Source of the DNA: Anaeramoeba flamelloides | Taxonomy: Eukaryota; Metamonada; Anaeramoebidae | Direction: 5' to 3' | Assembly (NCBI GenBank): GCA_027625915.1 | Contig: JANTQA010000012.1 | Coordinates: forward strand, 16,516,501-16,580,500 | Length of the DNA stretch: 64,000 bases | Part shown: piece by piece, positions 12,431 through 23,671 of the stretch | How positions within the stretch are numbered: position 1 is the stretch's first letter | Layout of the letters: the number at the start of each line of letters is the position of its first letter | Program-made: the position numbers and the translations under genes | Notes under the pieces: model-generated | What the model saw: only the letters and a program-made list of their open reading frames with translations | Told to the model about the DNA's origin: nothing | Database searches by the model: none

Positions 12431-12879
12431 CAATTTTTCAAAAATAAAATCAAAACCAAAAAGTTCCTTTTTTTTCAGGAATTAGTGTCTACCAAGGTGA
12501 AATCTAAGATTAAAGTGTATTATTATTGAGTGTAAATAACATTAGTGAGCCTTAGTTCAAATGTCTCAAAAAATTTGATTTCAAAAATACAACGATTTTT
12601 TGATCTTCATCAATTTAAAATGATCGTTGTGTAGGCAAAAAAACTCCCAAAAAATCCAAAAAACACAACATTTTGTTACAACTTTAAAGATTGAAACCTA
12701 AAATTTTTCGACTTCAAATTTGAAAAATACAAGATCTCTGAATATATATAGGAATTTAGATAAGTGGCACAAAAGGTAAATTTTTATCAAAAATTAAATA
12801 ATTAATCAAGAAATTATTTTGGTGAATTATTTGTACGAATTATGGATATATATATATTGATGTTTCTCTTCTGGAAAAA

Positions 12880-13105
12880 AATTTTCAAATGGAAAATTAT
12901 TCATACTCTATTTTTAGAATTTCTTTTTGAATAGCAGAACTTTAAGTAACTATTACCAGGTTTACCTATTGTTTATTGCCAGTTTCCACTAATCCTTTAC
13001 AGTAGAAATATTCTATAAAAAGTATGACTAATACTTTAGAAAAACAGATTAAACCATTCTGCACATGGTATTTCGACAACAGTAAATATAATTTCTTAAA
13101 GATAG
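12880..13105 (+). repeat. Dispersed repeat, family 11, partial copy B
   Basis: Repeats the 3' half of the copy at 11960-12430 in the same orientation (shared blocks AGAATTTCTTTTTGAATA and TTATTGCCAGTTTC with small changes). The two copies form a loose direct repeat. Confidence 0.5.
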
Positions 13106-14450
13106 TGTAAAAGTTTATTTTTGTTTGAATCTTTAGATTTGGAAAAGTAATAAAAAGAAAAATTTTCAAAAGGACATTTTTAACTTGTGATCATTTCTAA
13201 ATAATCCAAATAATGTATTATGCAATAATATTTATAATAGATTTTTAAGATACTTTTGATCAATTAATCATGACTATGATTTAGTTTCAATTACGACATA
13301 TTTTAATACTAAATAAATCTAAGTGAAATTAACCACTTCAATATTTATAAAGCCGCCTAACATAATTAAAATATTAACAAATAGCCTCCCTGTTGAAAGC
13401 GTCATGTGAAAGTATCACCATTAATTCTAAAAAAACACCTCGAATAAAAATATATAAAAAAATAAAACAAGAATTTTTCGTCCAAAATGAATTCTAAAAA
13501 ACTTAAAATTTAATTTAGAAAATATTACAATGTGTTGTGTTTTAGACTTTATTATTTTCTATCCTTTTTTTTTATATATAAAATTTTTTTTATCATTTTG
13601 TTTGAAAGGAAAAATAATATTTTTTTGATAAAACCAAAACTAGCCATACTGCAACAACTCTTCTTAAATTGAAACTTTATGTTTTTTTTTACAAAACAAG
13701 TTTTTTTTTTGAAAAAGAATATCGTCAAGACAAAAGATTAAACTTTAAATTATCTCAAGTATTAACAAATTAAAACCTAAATCTTGATATTGGAGAAACA
13801 GGGAATAACACATATAATTCATCATTTTGTTAACAATGTTTTTTTTTTTTGTAAATAAAACATATATCTTTTATTTATAACAAATATAAGTAGACTAAAA
13901 GATAAAATGATCTGTAATATTGATATAAATCTTATTATTCGAAGGATTTTTCAAGTACTTTTTGTGTTAATAAAAATAATAATTCAATTTGTAACAGAAA
14001 AATGAAATGCTTTTCCATTTTTTTTTGAATGAATCGAAAAATTAACATTGGATATTAAAAAAATTAATCAGATACTGAAAGAAAAATCTTTAAATCAATT
14101 AATTCATTTTTATAATATGTAATAAGAGTGAATTTTGATATTGATTTGGAATTAATTTCATCATGTTTTTAAAAATTCAAAATTTTTAAAATTTTAAACA
14201 TTTGCGAAAAATTAAATAATTTATAGTCGATTGATAAAATAGAACAATAATCATACTTTTAATTCTTCTAAATAGTTAAAAGATATTTGATTTCAAAATT
14301 CTCTACACTCTTGAAATAATAAATTTAAAAAAAAACATATTATTTTATCCATGTTAATAACAAAATCCCAATTCAAAAATTTTAAAATACCAAAATTCAG
14401 TTTTCGGAAAAGAAATCTTTTTTACTATATTCTATTGTGACAAAAAAATG

Positions 14451-14998
14451 CCTATTTCACTCAAACGGAACCAGCCAAAAATGAAAAAATCACTAATTTT
14501 TTTGAGACTCAACCAAAAATACAATTGTTAGGAAATAAGAGAAATCATAAACTTCGGATTAGAATTGAGGTTCATCAAAGAATAACCTAAACGAACCATA
14601 AATTCCAAAAAAAAAAAAAAAATGTTAAAAAAAATTTTGTGTCAATTTCATGGAAAACATCTCGTGCATTTTTTTTCCAATTTATTTGCGAAATTAACAT
14701 AGTTAACAATAATATTTTTTAATGTAAATACCGGAATTTTAAATTAATTACAAACCGCAATTTTCTTAATATTAATTTGGAGTTGCAAAGGGATTTTTTT
14801 TCCAAATTTACTTGCAAAAAAAAGAAAAAAGAAAAAAGAAAATAAAAAAGGAAAATACAAAAAAAAAAGAAAAATTACAAAATGAGTAAAAATGATCATA
14901 TTTAAAAATTAAAAATTTATTTTGAGAAGAATAATGAATTAAACTCATAGAATATGTTCCATTTATTCAAAAAAACTGGGCCTATTTGAATGAAAAGG
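14451..14998. mobile_element. ~550 bp inverted-repeat element (family 7, copy A)
   Basis: The left end is CCTATTTCACTCAAACGG and the right end is its diverged inverse, TTTGAATGAAAAGG, with an inward CTGG/CCAG motif on each side. The interior contains a poly-purine tract at 14815-14875 and the block TTTTGAGAAGAATAATG, both shared with copies at 36776-37311, 49668-50229 and (right half only) 53758-54138. There is no coding frame. It is a non-autonomous DNA element; target duplications could not be read. Confidence 0.7.
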
Positions 14999-17759
14999 GG
15001 GTTATATAAAAATTATTATTAAATAATTTAAATATTGAAAATTATTTATAAATTAATAGTACTCATCAAAACAAAAAACAAATAATTATCGACCAGAATA
15101 AAATAAATTTGTAACAAAAATTTTGAAAAGAGGTATCAAAAAATATATTGATTACTTAGTTTAAATTCTTTCAACAAGTAAAGATTGACCAAATGGTTAG
15201 ATACCATCAACTAATTTTATTTGAGTTTCTCCATTCAAAATAATATCCCAATTATAAAATAACAATCAATCTGAAAACTTTCCCTATCATTTGAAATAAA
15301 TTTCACTGATAATTAATTCAAAAAATGAAATAAAAAAATGAAAGCAAAAAATCAAAAAAAGTAATAGTAAAATTGCTTCAAAAAGATTTTTTTTTATCTG
15401 AATATTGCTCGTATTATTGTGATTATTTGGACTGTTTTAACTGCATAGAAAATTTTGAATTTTAATGTAGTATTACTTTTGTTACACACAATCTGTTTAT
15501 TTCTTTCTTATTCTTCTTATTCTTTTTTTTTTTTTCGATTAGGGCTACCATTTCCACTTTCATATTTATTGTCTTGAAAAATTATACACAACCTTATGTA
15601 TGAGAAAAAAACAATTAACTCCCGTGAAGATTACAAAAAAAGCCAGCATATTGGATAATTTAATTTTACCAACTTAAGTAGTTTTTGAAACTATATACAA
15701 GGCATAAACAAAGAGTTACTTGATATAAATGCACTTAAAAATTAAACCCCCACAAAAACAGAAATTTTGGATTTGTTCCACCAATTCACCATTGTTCAAA
15801 TTGTTTACCTAATATCATAGTTGATTTAAGTAACCCCATTAAGTATCTTTAACAACTTAACTCCTTGAAGTTCAGCTAACTGCCAGACAATTACATACAA
15901 GAAGAATCTAAATCAAAGATGCTATTTTTTTTTCTTCAATACTTTGTCTACCAAATTAGAAAATCCGACTGATAATTTTATGTAGCTTGACTTTTTAATT
16001 AATTAAAATAAAAAACAAATAAAAAAATTCTTTTTTGAGAGAGAATACAATTAAATTCAAAAAAAGTAAATAGATGAATATCTAAATATTTAATATTATT
16101 TAAATTATTGAATTAGTTAAATGTACTTTCCTTTTCATACACGTTAAGAACTTTAATTAAAAATTAAAAACTATGAATAAAATAAATTCTTTTCTTTTCT
16201 AAAATTGATAAATATTTATTACAATTATATTCCTTTACTCAAATTTTTAGTCTAAAATCTTATTTTTTTTTTCAAAATTTCTTGATTGTTTCCAAAAAAA
16301 AAAAAAAAATAGATATTTACAATTACTTTACTTGGGAATTTAAAAAATATACCATTCAAATCATTACATTAGTTGTAAAGTTTACTATACTTTTCTTTCT
16401 TAATTAAAGTTTCAAAAGTAGTTTTTTCAAATTGTAATATTGTTTGGTTTAAATCTTTTAACTTGCGTATCTTGATTTGAAAGGAAAAAAGAAAAAAAAA
16501 AATGATATTTTTAAATTACAGTCAAAAAAAAAAGTTTAAAAAGATAAATAAGATTAAACATCCTAAATTTCTAAAAAAAATATTGTATAATACTTGATAA
16601 TAAATGGAAACTTATAATCTGTAGAAAAGGTTCTTTCTAACTTAATAAAATTTACAAATATTTCAGAAAATAATACTTTACTTGGATATTTCCAAATGTT
16701 TTTTTAAAATTACTTTCATTTTTGTAGAAAATTGGATCAAATCCAAATCAAATGTATCTTTTAGAAAGTGAAAAAATAATAAAACAATAAAATACTTGCA
16801 TTTCAATATGTTCGACTTTATTAAATTTTCCTAACATTTTGTTATTTTTTTGAAGGAATAATCAATCCAAACAAAAATTGATAAATTAAAAATTCTTATA
16901 CACGGAACATTTAAAAAAATTAATAACTAGACCATAAACAAATAGTTGATAATTTTTAAATCATCTCAAAAAAAAATTTGTTTTACATTTTATGCTTTTC
17001 TTGAAATGAAGAAAAAGTAAATTACAAACAAAAAAAGAAAAACACACCATCAATCAAATGACTAATTGCTTCCTTTGAGTTCCTTGGCTTTATCCCATTC
17101 CAACCTCAGAAATTAATAATTGAACCACTTTTACGAACTATTTTTCAATTTAATTTTAAAACATCAAAAAATCAAAAGATAACAACAATAACAATAACCT
17201 AATTAATTACCAGCAAACCAAAAGTCGCAACAACAACAATAATAATTTCAACAACAACAACAGTCACAACACACCAATACAAAATATATTCTTAATATTG
17301 ATTTGATAAATCAAAAGCAAAACACAGCACAAAGAAAAATAAAATCAAATCAACAAAGCAACTCTTCAAAAAAAAAATATTTTTAATTTTTTGAAACCAT
17401 TTAACCTTTTCATACGAAAAATTGTTTAAATTTAAAAAGGAAAACAATCTTCTTTGGAAATATGTTTTTTTTTATTGGAAATAGGAAAAAAAAATTTGTT
17501 CAGGGAAAAGTAAAAATAAAAAATGTAAAAAAAAATTGAATCCAAGATCATTTGGTTATTATTTTTATTGAAACGAATAAAAATATTTTAGATTAATAAT
17601 TTTTCTTTTTTATTTTTTCTGGAATCTAAAAACTATACCAATCATTAGTAAGGCTGGTGCCCTTCAAAAAAAATAAAATAATTTTGATTTTTAAAAAAAA
17701 AAAAAAAAAAAAATTACTGAAAATCTATTCTAAAGTTTTAAACAAGTAATAATTTAGAT
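14999..17759. other. Intergenic A+T-rich DNA with an Asn-codon-rich patch
   Basis: No gene is recognised. A block at about 15840-15965 resembles 35930-36000 (shared TTCTTCAATA..TTTG..ACCAAA pattern), so at least part is repetitive. The notable patch is the AAC/CAA-rich stretch listed separately. Confidence 0.45.
17165..17308 (+). repeat. AAC/CAA triplet-rich patch
   Basis: Interrupted AAC/AAT/CAA triplets give a short plus-strand open frame that would read as an Asn/Gln-rich peptide. The frame is bounded by stops at both ends and has no partner exon, so it is more likely a low-complexity repeat or a relic of an Asn-rich linker than a gene. Confidence 0.4.
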
Positions 17760-17888
17760 TTAGTCTTCTTCAATAAATTCTTTTTCAGAAACATAAATAC
17801 CATCTAAAAACATTCTAATATCTTTATTACGTACATTACAAATTTGATGGATTTGAGCACCTTTTTTTTAAGAGTATTTTAAGAAGTG

Positions 17889-17920
<32 letters not shown>

Positions 17921-18437
17921 AAAAGAATTAGCATTTAAAACATTTAAAGTTATAAATAAAAAAAAAAAAAAAAAGGAAAAGAAATGGATCATACAACAAA
18001 GAGAAACTAAAGTAACATCGTTTCCTTCAAGATATATTTCGTCTTTAGTTTTTTCTGATCTGAACACTTTGACGCCTTCAAGCATTCTAACTTTTCTTTC
18101 GATTTTTTCACCAAGGAAATTTCTGATTTCGATGAAGGATCCATTTTCTGGTATATTGAGATTGATTGGAAAATGATTGTATGCAAGTTTCATTCTGTAT
18201 CTGTATCCTTTGGTAACACCATTGATCATGTTTTGGATATGGGCGACAATTGTTCTGACACCACATACTTGTTTACGTTTGGCAAGCCATAATGTTACTG
18301 TGACTTCTTTTTTTTCTTTATCGGACACTAAATGTAATTTGGTGTGTTTGAAATTTTGTTTTAATGTTCCTCTTGGTCCTTTGACAATTACAATTCTTGC
18401 TTTTACTGTGATTTCAACTTTTGGGATCAGAAAGAAA

Positions 18438-18470
<33 letters not shown>

Positions 18471-18642
18471 CAAAAAAAATTAAAAAAAAAAGGTTGGGAA
18501 AAGGTTTTGATTAAAAAAAAGAATTCTTGAGATTAATTTTTGAAAGCAAAAACAAAAGAAAAAGTTTTGAGTGAATGGCGGAATTTGTGTATTTACCATT
18601 TTCTGGTACTTTGACGATTTCGGTGGTCTTGAGGAATTTCAT
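17760..18642 (-). CDS. RPL9: 60S ribosomal protein L9 (uL6 family), three exons
   Basis: Exons on the minus strand: 18642-18597, 18417-17995 and 17860-17760, with GT..AG introns of 179 and 134 bp. The splice phases are consistent and give about 189 residues, the normal eukaryotic L9 length. The N-terminus is [15 protein letters not shown]; exon 2 supplies [32 protein letters not shown] and [20 protein letters not shown]; exon 3 supplies [19 protein letters not shown] and ends in TAA. These are the classic L9/uL6 signatures. The protein sits on the 60S subunit near the stalk base and the GTPase-associated region. Both introns are dominated by poly-A/poly-T runs. Reading exon 2 straight through its donor gives a false C-terminus, which is why the third exon is needed. 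Confidence 0.95.
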
Positions 18643-18835
18643 TGCTCTTTTAAAATAAATTCAACTAAATTTGAAGAATATTTGTAAAAAAAATGGGTTA
18701 ATAAACATCTCAAAATGTCTTGAAAAATTATTAACAAGTTTACAGTATGGTTTTTGTTTGTGAGTTAAATCTTTGAATTCCACACATTTGAAATTTTTGA
18801 AGTGGTTGATTTAAAAAATTATGTCGAAAATTAAA

Positions 18836-19708
18836 TAACCATTGTGAAAAAAAAATTGGGTCATTAAAAAAAATTGTGTCAGTCAAAAATTTATTTTCGT
18901 TTTTTAAATAGTGAATATTAGCAAAATGATTTTCGATCAAAGTTAAATTTTATGAACAAATCTTACATTTAAGAAAAACCAAAGTCATTACCAATGATAA
19001 TTTTGAAAGGCAATATTAAACCGTTGCATTTTGAACTTTTAGAATTGCTGTGGAACACTAAAAGAACAAAAATTGAATTTTAATTGTAAACTTTACAAAA
19101 AATGTAATTTTTTTTTTATTAGATTAGATTCCAAAATCAAGTTATTCATTGTTTTGGAAGACCAAAAAATAATAAGTGTTTTAAATTAAAGTTTATCTAT
19201 GGAGATTTAAAGAATTTAAATGGTTTCTGAATTCTTGATATTTCGCTATTTTGAAGTTTTTATTGTAAAACATTAGTCGAAAACATTCTCTTCTGAAAAA
19301 ATAGCTTTTTTGAAAGATTTTATAATTCAATATGGTTTAAAAGGGTATTTAAGATTAACTTTGATAAATTTGCGTTAATTATCAATGTTCAATATCTTAT
19401 TGAATTAATAGATTTTAATATTTCCTAATAAATAGTGTTCTTGTTTTTAGTAAAGTCAACAATTAAAATTCAATTTTTGTTCTTTAGTGTTCCACAGCAA
19501 TTCTAAAAGTTCAAAATGCAACGGTTTAATATTGCCTTTCAAAATTATCATTGGTAATGACTTTGGTTTTTCTTAAATGTAAGATTTGTTCATAAAATTT
19601 AACTTTGATCGAAAATCATTTTACTAATATTTACTATTTAAAAAACGAAAACAAATTTTTGGCTGAACCAATTTTTTTTAATGACCCAATTTTTTTTCAC
19701 AATGTTAA
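18836..19708. repeat. Large inverted repeat (~260 bp arms) upstream of RPL9
   Basis: Arms 18836-19096 and 19449-19708 are inverted copies differing at only about ten positions, separated by a ~350 bp unrelated spacer. Shared arm blocks include TGGAACACTAAAAGAAC and CCGTTGCATTTTGAAC with their inverses. The arms are far more alike than other repeats in the window, so the duplication is recent or kept similar by conversion. No terminal motif or target duplication is clear. It starts about 190 bp upstream of the RPL9 ATG. Confidence 0.9.
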
Positions 19709-22418
19709 GGCGGTTTGATGGAATTCGTTAAAAAGAACCAAATAATATTTTATAATTCTTAACAAAGGATTTTTCACAATACCATCTAATCAATTAAAAA
19801 GTTTAATTACCTTATAGAGTTTGTTTTTTTATTTCATTCTGTAAAAATTTATTACCAATGAAAATATAATCTGAAAGATCAATAATGAAGATTGATTAAA
19901 TTAATAAAAATATCATTTCTAATTGATTTTGTGAAGATATTTGGGGTTTTTCAAATAATAATTAGCAAAATAATTTGGTAGCATGAAATAAAAATTTTTA
20001 TTTTAGAATTGGAAAATAACAGTATGGGTGTTCAAACCTTTTAATAATTTTTATATTTTCATTTTATATTTTACAGAGATTAGAATTATCAAAATTTATG
20101 AAGGAATTAACCACACCTTACCAATTCTGAGTTTCTCAGTCTATCTCTAATTAAATCATCATAATCATTTCATTTACTAAATACATCATTTTTTTTTGGA
20201 ATATTCATTTTTTAGAATCTGCTGTGTTTAAAAAATAAATATAAGAACCTATCAAAACGATTTTAACGTATGCCAATAAAATGAAAGTCAAAATATTAGA
20301 AATTTTTGTATTTTTAAGATTTGAATTACATATTATATATAATAGAAAAACTCTTGTATAATTTAAGAAAAAAACAAGGTAAATTAAAAATAATTATTTC
20401 TTCAAATCGTAACTTTATCTTTCATAATTATTTCCAAGCCAATTGATAGAATTGGTGTAAACTATATGACAATTAAAGATAATTTAGATAAAAGCATAAC
20501 CAGGTAATTTGAATACGCAAAAATTTTGTGGATAAAAAATTTGAATTTGGTTAAAGAAAAGTGTTTTGCCAAAAAAACCAATTTTCCAAAAAAAAAAACC
20601 TAAATTTTAGATTTTAATAAGATCTCTTTACTCAAAAATCTTTATCGTTTAGATATATGTTTTTCCATAAATAAAGAGTATATTTTGATCATGAATATGA
20701 ATAATAATTCCATAAAAAAGTGGGGTTAAATATTTATTAAGAGATTCTTTCTAAAAGAAAGAAAAGGAATTATATACTAAAATATTTTGTGTTATTTTGT
20801 GAATTTGGTATAATATGCTCATATAATTGTCAATAGTTGATAAAAAATTATTGCCTAGTGAGAATTATGATTTACCTATTTGGGTGAAATGAAGAAAATT
20901 ACAGAGATAATTATTTGAAACAGGCTAGTCTAGACCAATAATTTAAATAAAATTAAAAACAAACATTTATATTTACAATTTTTCTGTATAAAAAAAAATA
21001 AAAAAATGTAAAGAATTCTACAATTTTATTCATAATTTTGAGAATTTTTCACTCAAAAAAAATTTTCAAAAATCAACTTTAAAGCACTGAACTCAAACAA
21101 ATTGATCAATTTGATCTAGAAATTTTCAACGTAATTTTTTTATTATTATTACTTAAAGCTATTCAAATTGGATGATTCGGATGATTAAAAAACTTTTGAT
21201 TTTCACTTTTTTGAAAATTAGTATAAACTGATAGTCTTGATCTACATGTAATTTGCTAATTTGATTTATCTCACAACTTTTCTTATTTTAATAATTAGAA
21301 ACTCTCATCGTAATCCGAAAAAGTTATTTTGAATAATAAAAAAACAACAATGTACAATTTATAAATAGCCAAAATTGAAAGAGTAAGTAAAAGTGGTAAG
21401 AAGTTCATCGTAGTATAAATTAATTGAATGATAATTGTAGATATGTTATTTTTTATCATTTTTTTAACAAAGCACAGAAAAAATTGATAAATTTATTAAA
21501 CTCAATTCTAATATAAAAATTTCAATATTTAAATTGTTAAAAATCATTTATTGATTTTAATAGAAATTCTAATTTATTTCTTATAACGACACTCCTAATA
21601 TAAGATATATGGAAATCTTTGATCGTAATTTTATAAGTTATTTTTTGAGTGTTAAAATTCAATAGTTATTTTTTCTTTTTGGTTTTTTTTTTTTTGAGAA
21701 AAAATGATTTTTAATTTACTAATTTCAAAATTTTCCACATAATTAAAACAGTTAAAATAATTACAATTATACAATTTCATTTAAATTCGAAATTATTTTG
21801 ATTTAAATGAAAAATATGCTAATCAATTTTTTATCTTTTAAGTTATTTATTTTCATTTTCTTTTTGGATTAAGTAACCAATTTCACATAATAAATATTTT
21901 TTTCGAACAGTTTATATTAAGTTAAAGATTAATTCTTTTGTTACAAAATAGAATAACTCAAATAAAATTAGTCAATGATATCAAACATTTTGATAGATCA
22001 ATAATTTTTAATAATATTTAAACAAATTTATCGATATATTTTTATGTTAGTCTATGACCAAATTTTTGATACACTCTGTATTTCAGAGTATTTTTTTTTA
22101 TTTTAGAGTATATTGTAAATTATAAAAAATTGTTAAAATTTCAATTTCTGGTTGGTTCTATTTTGATATTTCTACTAGAATTGAAATTAATAAATGTTTT
22201 TTTTTTTCAAAAATTATATTTTGTTGTATTAAAAATTTTGAATTGGGGTTTATTTGATCAATTAATTTTTTTTTTTTTACTCTTTTAGTTAGAATCTATT
22301 TCAAATCATTTGACACCACATTCAAAAAAGTAATTTTTTTTACATAAATATCTTATTTCAACTTTTTTTGCATATATTGAGAAATGGGTTTAAAAATCTT
22401 ATAAAATAAAATATATTA
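19709..22418. other. Intergenic A+T-rich DNA, no gene seen
   Basis: Only short stop-bounded frames and homopolymer runs. No motif, RNA gene or clear repeat boundary was recognised. Confidence 0.55.
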
Positions 22419-22592
22419 CATTCAGTTCCACTTTATAGGCAAATATATTCAACGGAATTTATAGCACAACATTTGGAATATTTTTTTTACAAATTATTTT
22501 ACTAGAATCTAAATTTTGTGCCTTAATTTGATAAATTTTTTTTGTGCCTTAAATTTAGTTGTAAGTTTGTGCCTTAAAAGTGGAATTGACTT
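22419..22592. mobile_element. Short TA-flanked inverted-repeat element (family 1, copy B)
   Basis: A 174 bp, more diverged copy of the element at 1486-1683. The left end CATTCAGTTCCACTTT and the right end AAAAGTGGAATTGAC are inverted relatives. The interior keeps the TTTGTGCCTTAA blocks, and TA flanks both ends (22417-22418, 22593-22594). Confidence 0.7.
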
Positions 22593-22594
22593 TA

Positions 22595-23671
22595 TAATTT
22601 TCAAAAATTGACTAAAAAAGAACTTGATTTTAGTTGAAACTGAAAAAAAAATATATTTTCAATTTTTTTAAATAATGTCTGAAGTTTTTAACATTGAACC
22701 CATTTTCGTTTAGAATTAGTGAAAATTCATCATAAAAGAGAAAATATTTTAAGTTGATTGAGTATTTTCCATAGAATGAAAGAATCTGTATAATAAATTC
22801 ATAATAATATTATAAAATTAAAATAATTTATTTGTTAAAAAATTATTATCTTAACAGAAAACGTTTTCTGAAATAATTCCAAAATTTATTCCAAGTTACC
22901 ATTTAACACTCCTATATCCTAATTTGAAATTAATTATTAATAAAATTTTATCTAGAATATTCAAAATAGTTAGATAGGAAAATAATTAAAGAGATAAGTG
23001 TGCTCTTTTTACTAATAAATTTAATTCAATTCAAAAAAAAAAAAAAAAATAATGTAATAAAATTAATGCTAGTTCACATAAATACAGTCCATTTTTAAAA
23101 ATAAAATAAAATTCACAAATTAATTTTTTATTATTTTTTGTTTTTGAATTCCTAAGATTTAATTATTCAGAGTAGAAAAATAATAATAAAATTTCATTTT
23201 TTTGTTTTTAAAAACATTTTTTAAGGCATTTGAACAATCTAGTATAATAATTATATTTAATAAATCATTACATATTTAAAATCCAGTCAATAAAATATCT
23301 CAATAACTCCCTTCATCATCCATTAAAAAAGGTTTAAAGAATATATCCTTGAAAATACTATTTTTTTTTTTTAAAAAATAAGCAGATATTTTCTAAAAAT
23401 TAAGATAATTTCAAAATAAATTAAATAACAAACTAAAAATAAAATAAGTTATGATCTTGTAAAAGAATTTTGATTTTATTTGAAATAATATTTAATTATT
23501 AGTGAAAGAAAATTAAAATTGATTATTTTAACTAAATTTTTTTTAAAAAAAAAAAACAAAAAAACAAACTATTAAATTGATAATCAAAAGAAAAAAAAAA
23601 AATCAAATTGGAGTATTATTCTAAAAATATTATGAATTAGAATTTTTTATAATGAAGATAAAAATTTGTGC
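22595..23671. other. Intergenic DNA downstream of the phosphatase gene
   Basis: A+T-rich with poly-A runs. It holds the 3' flank of the minus-strand phosphatase gene. Nothing else is recognised. Confidence 0.5.

Larger units (their letters stand above)
11347..14450. other. Intergenic region with dispersed repeats
   Basis: No gene is recognised. Two diverged copies of a dispersed repeat lie in direct orientation (about 11960-12430 and 12880-13105). The 97-codon frame at 12236-12529 lies inside the first copy and is not conserved in the others, so it is not a gene. Confidence 0.5.

Noticed and set aside
12236-12529. 97-codon frame as a small membrane protein
   Set aside because: It lies in a dispersed repeat whose other copies do not keep the frame.
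17879-18328. 149-residue L9 protein with a Phe-rich C-terminus
   Set aside because: The C-terminus is read through the intron donor at 17994 into a poly-T tract. A third exon at 17860-17760 restores the normal L9 end.
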